64,000 nt of DNA from Phallusia fumigata (taxonomy: Eukaryota; Chordata; Ascidiacea; Phlebobranchia; Ascidiidae). This document shows positions 23,401 to 37,223 of this stretch, one piece after another. How positions within the stretch are numbered: position 1 is the first letter of the stretch; each line of letters starts with the position of its first letter. Where the stretch lies: contig QXVZ01007785.1 in the NCBI GenBank assembly GCA_008931825.1, positions 1 to 64,000 of the forward strand, in the 5' to 3' direction. A program made the translations under genes and the position numbers. A model generated the notes under the pieces. The model worked only from the letters and a program-made list of their open reading frames with translations, was not told the DNA's origin and made no database searches.

Positions 23401-26400
23401 GCCGAGTTCACTTCGCAACAAAACAACAATCGCAACACTTGTCTGACACGAGGTTTGGGCAGGGGGAAACGAACACTTGAGTGAAATCTAGTAAGGCGTC
23501 GTTGACTGTCCAGATCTTTCCGAAATTTACCTTGTTACAAGTACCTCCGTCGCAATTTTGTTTGTTGTTTTTTTAGACCTGTCTGATCTCTTATGGTAAT
23601 TGGTGGTTTAGTGTTAAGGCAGACATCGTCCCAGGCTAGGCCCGCTCGTGTTACAGCAAAATGTACGTCATTGTAATCGCCCTACAAACAAAAGGCGGCG
23701 AACAATCAACCAGGCAACTTGGCCGGACAATGCATTTAGCTCTCATATAATTATTACGCTCAATGAAGGTACTGGCAGGCCAAGAAACCAAAGAGGCAGC
23801 AATCTTGCAGACTGTCGCTTGACAGGTTGACATTTTTGCTCCCCCCGTCCCGGGGTAATTTCCTTGATTACTCCGCCCACGGCTGCTTTTCAAGAAATCT
23901 AGAATTGCATTTCGGCGCGCAGCTAACAATCAGACAAGAGGTTCAGCGAAAAATCTGCATGGAATTGAAAACAAACAGGAAACTCGTGTAATTTCCTCAA
24001 ACAGATTAAGTGGCCACTGCTCAAACATGTTCGTGTTTGCAACCGAATAAAAACGTCATACCACACATATTTGTAAGTCTCCTTCAAAAAACTATTTTGA
24101 AACGCATCGTTAAAGACGTTCTTCATGCGGTACGATATTTTTCAAATTGTTATTTTTCAAAATTTCTTGAGTTGGAGAGAAATAATATAATATTGATTTT
24201 ACAGGCACGTAACCAAGATGATTAAAAGTGCCATGTCTTGTAGCAGAAGCACTAACATATGTACGGCCGAGTAACGTTCGCAGCCGAACAAACATGGCAA
24301 CCATCTTGTTCTATCACAAAACAAATGTTCAACTGGAACAGCATTATGTCGAATGTCGTGGGAAAATTGTCGGCGTTTATGCAACGCGTTTGTGTAACAA
24401 GACATTTCCTTTCAAGTCTTTGTAATGTGTTTCAGATGAAACTCAATTTTATTTGTTGCCACCTTCGGTAAACGTGAAAGTGGAAATCGATAAAAGTGAG
24501 TTTACCAATTAAACCATTTAAGCAAGCTGAATCTATCGACAGTAGTTTAAACAAGAAGCCAATCCACAAACAAAGCACTTGCAGACAGCTGGTAATTGAC
24601 CTGTCATTTTATTACACGAGACGTATTGAGAATTGTTGGGGTTGAGTGTTCAATGCGAGGTCTCCATACGATCTCAGCGGTTTTATAGTGAACATTGCAC
24701 GCGTTGTATTTCAATCATTATCACAGTTTCCTTTGTGTCGATCTATTGTACAAAAGCAGTCTGTTGGACGGCAGACGATCCTGCGTAAAAAGCTGTTACT
24801 TGATGTCATGCAACACACTTCCGTCTTCGTTCATCGTTTCAGAGTCCAATGGTACTGTTACACCGACAGAAAAATGCCTGCACCGGACATTTTGTTGTGT
24901 CACGAGCTAACCGATTGATTGTGAATGGCCCAAACGTGGTGTGATGCGGCTACCAGTTTTATTTTTATGCCATTGTGTCCGTGAAGAAATTTCCTTGATG
25001 CTGTGAGTAATGGGCAGAAACCTGGTTGTTTTTGTTTCGAAATAATATGCATGTCAATGGTTTCTATTTTATTTTTTATCATGTCACAAAGGGTTTTGGT
25101 TTCGTCTTCATAGATCATACCCCCAATCAAAATCTAGACGTGAGTTAACCGGGTGCTTGTATTCAGATTCATTTGTAGCAAAAACTGTATTTTTTGTCGA
25201 TTTTTATGGATTGTTTTTCAAAAACGGGTTAATTAGAACGATAAATGATCAAGCTGTTAAAAACATTTGTTTCTGATTTGTTACAACACACAGATTTATA
25301 AAACAATCCAAGGTCAAATGCTTTTTGCAAAGGTACTCAGGTTTTGTATTCATTTTTTATTTGCTTCTGCATCTGATACTTGTGGGCATGAAACTATTAA
25401 AGCAAAAGTACGAGAATATAGATAGCACATCATGTTCAAGTCATCAAAATCTGTTGCACGTAGAGTGCTACGTTCTGGTCACAGCACACAAGACACACAA
25501 GAAAGTTCCAAAAAATCACAACAGGGCTTTGAACCTTACAGGTTGATTGCGACAGTGGGGATGATTCAAGCAACAAAACAAACGGTAAATTTTCAAATTA
25601 GATCAGCACGTCAGGTCAGCTGTCAGCGAGCTGGTCTTAACACTTTGTATAGGCCTTACAGACTACTGCATGGTTTAGGGTAAAAGGGCAATAACTCAAG
25701 TGTAATATTAACTTCGGAAGCGGATATTAAGATTTACGTGGAAGAAGGCTGGAGGCATGAACTTTTGTGAGCGCGTAACACGGCTGTGATGGCGCTACAA
25801 ACACAAACATCGTAACGCCCACTACCGAAAACATGGAAGGTAGCAACAATAATTCATAAGCAGGCAATCGTGCTTACATTTAATTAAACCTACAGCGCGT
25901 CGGTTTAGACGTGCGAGAGCGGAACAACTTATCGAAGGCACGAGCGAGACTCGACTTAATGAGTTCGCAATCTTATGAAGGTTTTCTTCCGCTATGCCGA
26001 GACAAGGTGTCTGATTTGCAACGTTCCACAACCCACGGAAGTAAAAAACAAGCAGTACAATTGACGTGTGCGACGAACAGGGGGAGCGACAAATTGCTGA
26101 GCATGGTTTGGGAAATGGCTACAGACCACCCGCGTGTGTTCATGTGTCACCGAGCGTGATGATGTTATTATCACGCAGGGAATTTGAAGTTCAGGCCCCA
26201 AAATACAACAACGTCCAGAAATAATGATGGTCCTTAGTAGCACACTTCAGTATTAGTGTCATCAGCGGACAACTGATACGCTGAGAAGAATCTGGTTTTT
26301 CTCATTCACCTGCCTATTCAAACAAAGTAATCGGGTTTAAAAATAACGTTCGACAAAAATGCTACCTGCTGTTGTACATACAAAGACCTGACACGATCTG

Positions 26401-26841
26401 ACAATCTTACTAAAAGCATTTTGTTAAGTGATCGGGCTATTATGTCTGCCAAAAAACGTTGGCGACTCATAGCTACAGTTTATTTACACAACCGGTTATG
26501 GAGGGAATAAAACATTCATCGGGAACCTTCCGAATAACATGGAAGGGAATTTGGCGTGACCCCTTTCAGCACGTAACAAATATTTGAATTTATTATTTCT
26601 ATACGCTGGTGGTTGTATAGTGGGACACACCCTAATCAACACACACCAACCCAACGGTCTCCAAATGAAAGTTGAAGTCATTGAAAATATATCAATTATA
26701 ACCTCCGCGCTTTGACCTACACGAACACTAGTTTATTACAGAACAAATCGTGCGTTTAATTACTTGATTTAAATGAAATTATTTATAATACAAAGTATTG
26801 TAAACAATTTAGCAAATTAAAAACTGTTAAAAGAAATCACC
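14492..26841. other. 12 kb gene-free region downstream of the first Irx gene
   Basis: No exon with recognisable protein sequence was found on either strand. The longest open frame (16843-17382, plus, 179 codons) is AT-rich, has no known motif and is within what chance allows. The region lies 3' of Irx gene A and 3' of PIGC, and vertebrate Irx genes commonly have large non-coding regulatory neighbourhoods. A cis-regulatory role here is only inference. I found no tRNA gene or clear transposon. Confidence 0.5.
26732..26737 (-). terminator. Candidate polyadenylation signal of Irx gene A
   Basis: AATAAA on the minus strand, about 105 bases beyond the proposed TAA stop at 26844-26842. Confidence 0.4.
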
Positions 26842-29800
26842 TTAATTTGCAACAATAGATGGAATAATTCGCTTGCGATCCTCCTCATCAAGTTTGTAAG
26901 GTCGCTCCTCGCTTTGTTGAGTGCCTGCTTTGGTGGGTTTGGACAAGTTCATTGCTGCAAAAAAAACATTTTTACACTAGCTTTTGAGGTGTAAGCTGGT
27001 ATTTTTGATGTACCCTTTTTCGCATTTATTCTCACAACGATGCATATGTCTTAAACATGTGTTATTTCGAATTTTACTAAAACGTACATTTTATGGTGGT
27101 TTCTTAATGATTTCGAATTACGTCGAATTACGTTAAACATGTTTGCCCCCGAACATTTGCGTTTCTTAATGATTTCTTAAATTTGTTATCTATGTAAGAG
27201 TTGTTTTCTTTAAATAAAATAGTTTCCACTCTGTGCCACCCCTTCGTCTAACGTGGTTACGACAATCCCATTTCCTTACGAAGGGACACGCTTTCCTGTC
27301 GTTTGTGCAAGCCGGTTTGATGCGACACTACCACGCACAGCGATGCAGAGGGTGGAAATCCCGCAGACTTCCGGTCGATTGTCCCACGATTTGCGTAAGA
27401 AATAAGATTGAAGACGCGACGCCGTCGTTTATGAGGGTAAACTTTTTGCCGCAAAGCTATACATCATAATGCTGATCGCAATTTCCCAACACCAATCATG
27501 CAAATATCGAAGTGACAGACTGCGCAAGGTAACAAAACTGATTTATGAGTAATTACTGTTTGTGGCATTCAAGAATGGGTGGTGGGCATCATTTAAAATC
27601 ATCGTTTGTTATGCTTTTATTCGTTATTAGGAAATTACGCCTCAACTTCCATCCGCATAAGTTACATTTAGATTTACAGCTCTTGTGGCACAAATATTTT
27701 TGTTAGGGCATATGTACATTTTAACCCCAGTTCCATGAACATTATAGCCACCATTATCACTCAAAAAACAATTATTTATTTAAAAAATATGTTTAGTCTT
27801 GCCTACCAGTATATCGATTAGTGCACAGCAATTTAACAAAAAAAACTATAAAGTCGCAAGAGTAAAAAGTTTTAAAAGTAGTATTCAGCTTTATCTCTAA
27901 AAATACTTCGATATACAAATACTTCAACTCGATTATCAAAATCCCCAAACTTACGTGTGTTTGAGCCAACATCAGAAAATACTTCGTCGTCGTCATCGTT
28001 CGCGTCCAGTCGTCTCTGATCATCTGATTTTGCAGCTGATGACCTGAAGATATCTGGCAAGGCAAAGTTGAGACTTTGTGAGCGTTGATGTTGGAGCAAG
28101 GATAGAGCTTCGGGTGACGCAAAGTTGCTGTTATTCTGCAAGCTGTTTCGCCTGCTTGCTGCCAGTGTTGCAAGGGTTGTCGCCAGTGCGTGTTGTGTCT
28201 TGGCCGTAAGATTTCTGTAGGCCAGTTGACGGTGATATTCTTCCATCCATGCGCTGCCAAGTTTTTCTGAAGATATTGAACTGCTTGCGGCCGTATTTTC
28301 TGATGACACGCTGGGACTAGGCGACAACGGTTCCTGTTGTTGTACAAGTGGCTTTGAATGACTACTCGGCTGTGGAGAGTAACTCATTTTGCGGGAAGAA
28401 ATTTCGCTGTAATTGAAAACATTGGAACATCGGCTAAAGCTTTCTTCTGCACAAAGATTTTGGTTACTTGTTTCGGAGTCAGACGTGACGTTGATGTTGT
28501 TAGCTGCTGATTTTTGTTGAAGTTCAGCCAAGTTAACAGGCGACCAGATTTTAAACTTTTTTTTCTCGGTTGCACTTGTACGCAGCGTTTCGCTTGAGTC
28601 ATTTGAGCATGACGTTGGATTTTTATCAGATTGTGGGGTATTGGTGGGTGAAGACTCCATAGTGGTTCGTCGGAAGTGTGGCGGGTGAAGGTATTGGGTT
28701 CCACGCTCCGGAATAGATGGATCTCTAAAGCTAAATCGACTTGAAGACGGTGAAGGTGATCGATCGAAAGAAGATGCCGAAGCGGAAGGGGAACTGATGC
28801 TACTGCGTCTCATTGGTTGTGTCTTGGAAAATCCAAACACATCTTTTCCATCCAAACCGTTTTGCCTTACATCGCTTTTGTTCTCGCGTTCATTTTCATA
28901 GTCTAACGATTTAGAATGATTTGCATCAGAGTGAAACGACTCGGTAATATGTTGCTGTATTTGCTGTTGGAAATGTTTTATGGGATCGCTTGGTCGCAAA
29001 TGAGGTGGCAAAGAAGCAAGATGGCGGAGAAATAACTGTGTGTGAATGTGATTGTACGAAAGATTGCTGGGAAAGGGCATCTGTTGGGGGTTGCTACTTT
29101 CATCTTCAGATGTATCACCACTGTTATTGCGAAAAGCTGTAACATGACCTTGTTCTTCTGCTGGCGAATGCTTTTCGCGTATTGCGTCTACTTCCGGTCC
29201 GCCAATATTGCTGTTTGGTTTGGCTGTGCGTAAAATATGAATCTGTGAAACTATGGGATCAGAAACTATCTAATTACACTATTCAAATCCCCAAAGACCC
29301 CCAATCCAAGGGTCTTCCCACGTTAAAAAAAGATAAATAGTGATTAAAAAATAGGGAAATTGGATATCCAATTTAGGTGGTATAGGAAAGCGCGATTGAT
29401 ATAAGGCCGCATTAAACATTGTGCTGTTTCAAGGTTTCGCCCATTTTTTAGTGTAGACAGGAAGTAGGCGTATAGAAGAAGTAATCTGACACCTAGACGC
29501 CAATTACTATTTATAGATTTCACCATCCCACTCAAAACAATCCTAAACGTGACACCCACAAACAACTGCCACGTGCGAATCAAAACTTTATTGAAATATT
29601 TGAAAACTTTTTCTAACAACAACAAACTATTTTTAATTTGGTTAAATTACCGACGAATTCTAAGGGATTTAAGTCAATTTAAAGTGTCACCAAACCTGAT
29701 TTAGTTAGGCAAAGTAGGTGCAATCTTCACCTCGTATTGTTTATTCGACTTGTATTGTTAACTTGTATTCATAAATACACAACGTTCGTATTCATATCTA

Positions 29801-32800
29801 AATGCGTATTGTCAAATATAATTTATGCAAGGCGCATTATACTGAACCTGTTTATTGTAAGCAACTCTTGACGCCCGTTTTACATCAAAACAATAGACTA
29901 GGCAAATAACATCCGTCAAGGATACCCGAGGTATATACAAGGACCTTTTTGAGTTGAGTTGAGTTGAGTTGAGTTTATTTTTGGTTATACTGTGCATCGT
30001 ATAAACATGACCAAACCCTACCAGGCACTAATCACCACGAAATGTATTTCTATACGTCTGTACATCCGATTAGGTATTAAGCGTCGGGGTTTATAATCAT
30101 GGGAAAGGAAATCTTATAAACCACATCTTGTATTGGACCAACGCCATGTATGCAGGGTATTTAGCCGCAACAGCTAATAACCGCAAACTAGAGACTGTTT
30201 TTAGTGGTAGAGAGTATCGCGTATCCCACAGTTTATTGCAAAAGGATGCAGGAGTCCAATTCCCTGTCAATAAGTGGACAGAACCTGACGATCGTGGGAA
30301 CTGCTGCTCCATGCAGACCACTTACTTATTCACCCTAATACGCATTTTTAGACATTTAATTTTGCCCAGTTATGTTAAAAAGTATTCTATGAAAATCATG
30401 GTTTTCGGATCTTCTCTTTACATAAACCGTTTTGAAGATCCATTGCGGAGTTTTCGGATGAAACCTGTATCTATCGATATTATGCAACATCGTGACAGGT
30501 GGGGCTGCAATTACCATTACCTATTGCGCGACATGCAGTGAACAGTTTGTACTTCGAACCCGCCGTGAGCAATCGCACACAAAACTGCTACATTTGTGCA
30601 TTGGCAGTTTGCACGCGCAAATTCATCAATTGCCTATATTTGTCGATTGAAGGCTGTTCTCACCGATCAATGGCGATATAATCGACAAAACTATGACGCA
30701 TTCGCCTTCCCAATGCCTTCCCGTGGATATTGTTATTACATCGGGTTCGCAGACTCGTTTACAAGCCCTTGACACGAAAGCGCACTGGCCCAATGCCCGC
30801 AGTATACATTCACTCCAACTTCTGTCACGCAATGTTTAGGCCGAGCCGAAAATATCCCATCTTGTTCGTCTGACGCGCCAGAAAAAAAGTGTTGCCAAAC
30901 GCTGTAACGATGCGGCTGTAATTGATGTTGTCATTCAAAAACTAATGTCCTATCACGCGGCAGACAAGACAAGTATGAATTTGATTTACTTTCTAGTCTT
31001 TGGAATTGTTTTTTAATGTTATTTGCATTTTGCTGTTGGAAAGTGAAATTACCGAGCTCTTTGTCTTGATCCATTTCGTCGTCGTCGCTGTTTCTGTCGT
31101 CACCACACCTGTTACGTGGTGACCACGTCATTCGGTTTTCTTTTTTGAGGCGGCGACGGGCATTCGCGAACCAAGTTGACACCTAAGCAGGTGTTTTAAA
31201 GTTACAACTTTGCATTTACGAAAAACTATTAAACAAACATAATGTAGCTTTGAAAGGTTCGAATTTAATATTGTGTAAAACAAGAAAAAATGATATTTGT
31301 TTTTTTAAAATAACCAGTGCTGGTGCATATGGAAATTTATCTAGCTGGCAAGGGGTTATCACCTGTGTGAGTGTCATTTTGGAAACAATAGCGAGCATGA
31401 TCTTTTCGCCTTTCGTTGGATACGGGTTCTTCCTGTGTTCGTTCAGCCAGGCTTTTAGTGTAGCAGTTGTCTCTCGGGTGGCATTTTTGCGTCGACCGCT
31501 TTCGTTTAAGGCAAGGGACCCGTAGCTATAAATAACAACACGTTGAAATCAACTGACAGCAACATTAGGCATTTTTATTTCTTTAGACCTACTAACGATT
31601 TTCCCAAAAGGTCAAACAACCGCCGTTAAACATCAACATAGCTATCCCCTACTTTAAAAATGTAAATGTACATGCCGAGGTGCATTAATGCCTGTGGACC
31701 AGGTTGGATTTCTTATTGTACAAACAAAAGGAAATTGCCGTACATCAGATCAGCTTGCAACATTTTACAGACACCTTACACAAAAATTATCGACAATGTA
31801 CAGCAGATTCGCAGTATTTGTGTGCTGGGCAAATCTCGCTTCTTGTAACAGTGAAGACAGCGCGTGTTGGCCAACAAGAAGAACGGCGTATAAGCATGCG
31901 AGAAGAGGGAACACAGGAGGAAATAGGAGCATGTTTAGCATAAAAAACAACGACACGTCTTGTTAATTGCTTCCGTGTTTGTCGGCAAGCTTTGTATCCT
32001 TGCTGGACTTATTAGAAACTCGCTACTATTGCTAAAATGGAGCCCATGCGCGAGCATTGAAACATATGCAACGAGTGTTTATTGCACAAAGGCCTGTTTC
32101 TGGTGGTGTCATTTAGACAAGGAGATCAAATTTCTAATCGTATGTTATGCGTTTATAGTATATAAACTAAAGCGTATGTTGGTTACAGCAACCGTACATG
32201 CGTTCCTATAGGACAAGGGTTAAATGCACTTAAAGGGGCAACGGTTTTTAGCGTCATACAAATGTCAGCTCGCTTCGGTTTAGCCCGGTACCGTCTGCTA
32301 TATCATTTACCCCTCAGTAGAACAGATGTTCACCACTTCTCACATAGCTGGAAGCTGAATGATGGTTTAGCATACCAGTGAACGAGCGGAATTGCCGGTT
32401 AAGGATATATGGCCCGCGTGCATTTCAACAGGTGTAATAAAATTAATCAGAAATCGCGCGCCACTGCATTACAGGGATTTTTACGGCATCGGTTTTCTGA
32501 ATACAGGAAAAGCCCGGGTTGCTTATGGCAGATAGGATACAGAGTTTCATCCCGGGTAGCTTATGTTTTTGATTTATGAAACATGCCTAATGACTGTTGA
32601 TGCGCCATTTTATCTCTAGCCCTTCTCGTACGGGCTGCGGGCTCGGCAATTAGTTTGATTGAACAATCACAAACGGTATTTGTAGACAGGGCACTTACCC
32701 CCCTTGATACATCAAACTTGCAATTGATGGGTCGTAGTGATGCAGAAGTGGGTTTTGCGCTATTTGCGACCGCCACTGGTTGGAAATTTCCTTGTGGTTC

Positions 32801-34017
32801 ATGCGGTTCTGTAATGAGCAATTGCTATTGTAAGGTTTGGGATCAGTTAAATCATGGCTGATACAGGTACAAAGTACGTGCAACGTAATTTGAGGCGCGT
32901 TGCACACCGCACGTATTTATTGTGAAGACACAGGGTGTCTTGCGTAACTCGTGTTCTTGCACAAACGAAACCATTACAAGGAATAGAGAAAGCTGATTGA
33001 TAGTGGGAAAGTCTCATGAGTATGACTCGCACATTGTTACTCGATGCGTTCATCTCACGACAACGTGTTTTCCACAATTAAAACATCACTCATCGCGAGG
33101 CCAGGCTGTTTCCGTGCCAAACACCGTTAGTTTTGAATATACAGGCGGTTTCTTCAATAGACTGATGACTGCAAAAAATGATGACGCTCTTGCTTTCGAC
33201 TTTTGTTGGGTTTCGTAAACAACGTTTGAGTAACATTTATTTTTATAGACCAGTCGACGTGAACACTAAAGGCGAGTTTCTAACATGCATTCTTATGGGT
33301 CAATATAGTAGCATTTTTCAAATGGTCGAAATTAAGATAAACCCTGCTTGGAATTTGCTTTCAACGTCATGCACAGTGACATGTTGACATTGTCGACTTT
33401 ACGTGATTTTTGCGCGTTTTCCGCAATGTAACATTACAAACATCGTGTTAACGCAATAACATACAATTGGTATTTGAAACATTACAACAAACACATGTGT
33501 GAATTAACGCAACGACTGAACAAGTGTCGCATGACAATAAGTTTGCACGTAAGAAACCACCTATGAAAGCAACAACAACTGCAGTGCAACATCCAATTGG
33601 TGTTAGCGCCCACGGAACCTCACACACAGCAGCAGTTGTCGTCAAGTAATAATCATAACAAGACCATATCCTCTCAGCGTTTGGTCGAGTTCACTATAGG
33701 GTCACAACACTAGCGAGTGTGAAGACTGCATTTGATGCAATGCCATCAACAGTTGTGCTTTGACATTAGATTTGATTTGTACGATTAGATTAGAGGGGTT
33801 TTAATGCGACACAAGCCCAAAGACACCAGCGATTGCTTGTCGCCACACGGACGCTTATGAAACTTACTATGATCGGTTGGTACGCTGCTGGGTCAAGGCC
33901 TTGTAGCCCTGTGTATAACGATGAGTTGTTGGGGTATGGAAGACCGTAAAGCGCTGATGCCAGTTCGGGAATTCGGGCCGAGAAAGTTCGAGCTTCGGCT
34001 GCGGGAAATGGAAACAT
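26842..34017 (-). CDS. Irx: Iroquois-class TALE homeobox transcription factor, gene A
   Basis: The six exons are 34017-33868, 32808-32699, 31525-31363, 31182-31053 (or to 30990), 29223-27955 and 26954-26842. Junctions are GT-AG and phases chain (0, 2, 0, 1, 1), giving 644 or 665 residues depending on the exon 4 donor. The homeodomain (about residues 97-158) has the three-residue loop NPYP, with [20 protein letters not shown] split by an intron. The protein is a nuclear DNA-binding developmental regulator. The Iro box is degenerate ([12 protein letters not shown]). Exon 5 is rich in serine and has a WMEEYHRQL...LTAK motif shared with gene B. Exon 1 is open upstream to an acceptor at 34071, so an earlier start exon is possible. 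The last exon (ending [14 protein letters not shown]) is supported by phase only. Confidence 0.9.
27955..29223 (-). CDS. Irx gene A exon 5: large serine-rich exon with degenerate Iro box
   Basis: The exon runs from an acceptor (TTTTACGCACAG, minus) to a strong ACAC/GTAAGT donor and is 1,269 bases, 423 codons. It starts [10 protein letters not shown] and contains acidic (DTSEDESS), glutamine-rich and long serine/proline stretches typical of low-complexity transactivation regions. [12 protein letters not shown] replaces the usual [12 protein letters not shown]. If the donor were not used, the frame would read on to a stop at 27872 with a weakly protein-like tail, so splicing to 26954 is preferred. 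Confidence 0.8.
28000..28001. other. No extra feature inside gene A introns apart from those listed
   Basis: The introns of gene A are 33867-32809, 32698-31526, 31362-31183, the one from the exon 4 donor to 29224, and 27954-26955. I checked them for further exons and found none that keep phase. A 137-codon plus-strand frame at 30128-30541 lies in intron 4 and resembles nothing I know. A (GAGTT)5 microsatellite is in the same intron. Confidence 0.5.
29951..29975. repeat. (GAGTT)5 microsatellite
   Basis: Five uninterrupted GAGTT units lie inside intron 4 of Irx gene A. Confidence 0.95.
31363..31525 (-). CDS. Irx gene A exon 3: N-terminal two thirds of the homeodomain
   Basis: This 163-base exon has the same length as its counterpart in gene B (59298-59136). 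It reads [20 protein letters not shown] then [14 protein letters not shown] and ends ...[10 protein letters not shown] at a donor in phase 0. NPYP marks the TALE loop extension. The next exon resumes with [12 protein letters not shown], the recognition helix. The identical intron position and exon length in both genes indicate paralogy by duplication. Confidence 0.95.
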
Positions 34018-34071
34018 CGAAACCTGGCTGCATGGAATTGAAACGCTCGTTCTTATATCGCTGTCTGTTGC
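33868..34071 (-). CDS. Irx gene A exon 1 (N-terminal region)
   Basis: The frame is open from a clear acceptor (TTTTGTTTTCAG, exon at 34071) through ATG 34017-34015 to a GTAAGT donor at 33867. The product contains [17 protein letters not shown], which matches the [15 protein letters not shown] segment of gene B and the ARL..LPGL.MYGTPY segment known from other Irx proteins. I take ATG 34017 as start. The upstream part of the exon would then be 5' UTR, but it also stays open, so a further coding exon cannot be ruled out. Confidence 0.7.
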
Positions 34072-37000
34072 CTGAAAACAAAATTGGTAATGAACGAGTT
34101 AATGCCTAATGTACGGCAAAGTATAACAAAACATAAACTAAAAGCACAGCACACAACAATTACTTCATAATAGCTATTATCAATAAGCTCACAAAAAACA
34201 TGATCGAAAAATTAACATTTCACCTGATGAGTGGTGGGTGGAACAGTGGGTCTCACCCCTACATTGGGAGCAGTTAACATCGGTGGGTGCGGAAGAAATG
34301 ACATTTCAAGTCAGTATCCAAACAGAATGGACATTGGCTGCAATTAACTATCACTAAATGTAGTATTCTGCAACAAAAGTTACAATCGGTCATCATACGG
34401 CTGATATATCGCGTTTGACCCTCAATGATATCTCACTGGACAGGTGCGACCCAAAGGGCTGCGCCATTTTACATTTTACCACGAAAACCGCATCAAAGTA
34501 TGTAGGTATTACATAATAACAATAAAGTTGGGACATTATTAATCTGCCTGTTTGTAAAAAAGGCGTTCCCTCACTCGCGACAAGCAAAACTTGCCTTTCT
34601 ATTTCACAACTACATCAAATTACTAAACAACTCACAGCAGTTTCAATAGTACTACGTTGTGCGGCCCTGCGACAATCTACTAAACATTTCCGCACCAACA
34701 CAGAGTATAGTGCATAAAGCGTCATCTAGCATGCAGTGTTAATGTCTACCGTTACTGGCGAAAAACTTAACGGCGTTTTTTGCCAAACCACCACAACGAT
34801 GTTATCGACTTACTTCTGTTTTACTTCTGCTTATTGGCAAAGCGCCGCTCGCTATACTGTGCCCAATTTAAACGCACACTAGATGCCAATGCTGTTTTTG
34901 TCTCACTGTTTGCGCAAAGCAATAAGAATTGCTTAAGCATTTTAGAAAATGTAATTGCTGTAACCAAACGGGACTCTTTAAACGACCAGGAGCTTTTTTA
35001 GCTTCACAACTTTGACTGTTTCAGTAATACTTATGCCGCCGCTCGAGCCGGTTTAAATGTATGATTGTCGCAACACATCATGGGCGCCAAAACATTACCG
35101 GAAATTACGGCGCAACACATGTTCTCTGTCGTGTTCTCTTTCTGCATGCCGCCAGTAACTCGACGTTCTTACGATCAACAATGTTGAACTCGACTTTACA
35201 CGTTGTGCGTATTTTCTCGCCGTTGTGTTTAAAATTAAAAGAGAAAATGATGCAAACATCAAGTACAGTTTAAAAGAAAAATAATTTCACATTTGGGCGT
35301 TTATTTCAAAATTTATTGACTTCTGTAAACCGTGGTGCGTTTAGGCGTTATTGTAAAAAACGTAGGGACTGAATTACATTTATGTGAATTAACTTAAAGC
35401 GATTTTGCAGAGAACAATTTTTTAACGACGTGCTGTTACCGCACCAAGTACAGTCGGAAGCATGCGAATGAGTGTATTGAAAACATAAACATTGTTCACT
35501 TGCACTGCACGTATCAAGAATAGAGGAAAACTTCATTTCGGCGCTCATGTCTTGGCGATAAATCAAACGCGCACAAACAACACGAACATTGAACAATATC
35601 CACATTGCATTTCAGCTTGTTTACACTTGAAACTCCCATTTGTTTTTATTATGCTATGAATTCAGTCTGAGCATAGTTTCGCGATTTTGTAAGTTGTCAA
35701 TCTCAATTAGGCGAATCTGCTTTGGTCTCGTTTTGCTTCGAATGTTTCCGCTTACACAAATACTACGCGGCGCGATTGTAAGATCAGCTGATGCACCTGT
35801 CTTAAACGTCGCCGATTCGGTGGGAAACCGCTCAAGCCGAATCACATCTAATTGCTCGACCCTTTACTGCGATGTGAATCATCAACAAATGGTCTGCAGT
35901 TTTTCGTCACTACACTAGACCCAGAGGAAACCCGTGCTACCTTGCAAGCAAAAAACTCTCCACTTAGTGTGTCCACACTCTGCGTAATCGTTGATGACGT
36001 TAATGGCAGTGCTACGCTGTTTTTGTCATTGGTCAGGCGGTGGCGCAGCTGCGCTATTGGCAATATTTGTCGGCGCGCGTCGAATGTCAGACGAGACTGG
36101 ATTTCCACTCTGGTGGCAAAAACCATCGCCAAACCTGTTAGTGCGTTTATAAATGTCTAAGCACCTATCTGTCGCATTTTTTACATTTACAAAATAATTC
36201 ATTAGGGCATTTAGCAGGGTGGAACGCTCTAAACCACGCTGAATTTTTAAAGAGCTTGTTTTACCAGTGACCGAAAACGGTAATTCAACACTTGCCCGAT
36301 CCGCACCATTTAGTCCAGCCCGACTGACGTTACCTTCATCGCAACAAAAATCAAGGCTGTCGTAAAAAAACAAGGGGGTCGAAAATGCTCATATGACTGA
36401 TGGAGTCAAGAGATTTATAAATAGAAACACGCGTCTGTCGTCATAAATCTCGCCTTTAACCAGCTTCACGCCAAACTGACTTTCAACTAATTGGTTTCGC
36501 TAAAATGAGCAATGTTTGTCTTTCGAGATGAACAGCTCCTGTAGGGCGAATTCGACTAACGCGTATGAAATACATTTCACTTGTAACATCGCTGACATAT
36601 ATATTTCAACATTACATGTGGTTTGTAAATCTATACACTAAACAGAAGCTTTGAACAACACGTTTAAAAATCAAACTGCTTGCAAGCATAAATTTGTGAT
36701 TTAATATCGGTTTTGGGGGATATTAACCAAACATGAAAAACACGAAAAAATTTTGAAAATGTCCAAATAAAACTGTCCATGTTACAAATTTTAATCGGAG
36801 TTTCTCCTTTAAAAAATTCTAATATTTTTTATGTCCTATTAACTCCTATTTTTCATTACTAGATACAAAGCGCTCTAAAATCCGCTTTGAGTGCTTTTAC
36901 TAGTATTTAATGCAGGTCGACGAGCAAGAGGTAGCCAAGAGAAACTGGTACAGGATGCACAAACCGACATTGTTGTTTTAGAGTTGGCAGTTGGCGAATC

Positions 37001-37223
37001 GTTGACAAGTCAGTGGACAGTTCAATCAAGATTGAAAGGGAGTTGATCCTGCTCGTGAACATGCAAGAACTTTTCAGCTTACAACATTGCCTGCGCAAGG
37101 AATTGGGCTGGACCCAAGATCAAGCTAATCAGTTTCCTGTTTGTCTCGTTCGAGCAAACTTGCCGATTTATTTGGTTGAATGCCAAGGTTTGTGAGATTT
37201 TAGAGCGCATTTACGTCAAAATT

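Noticed and set aside
30128-30541. 137-codon plus-strand frame in intron 4 of Irx gene A
   Set aside because: It has no recognisable motif, no splice logic and ordinary AT-rich composition. It is best taken as a chance frame.
30931-31182. Independent 83-residue gene beginning with [11 protein letters not shown]
   Set aside because: This is the recognition-helix exon of Irx gene A. The true frame enters from the acceptor at 31183 with V in front of STW.
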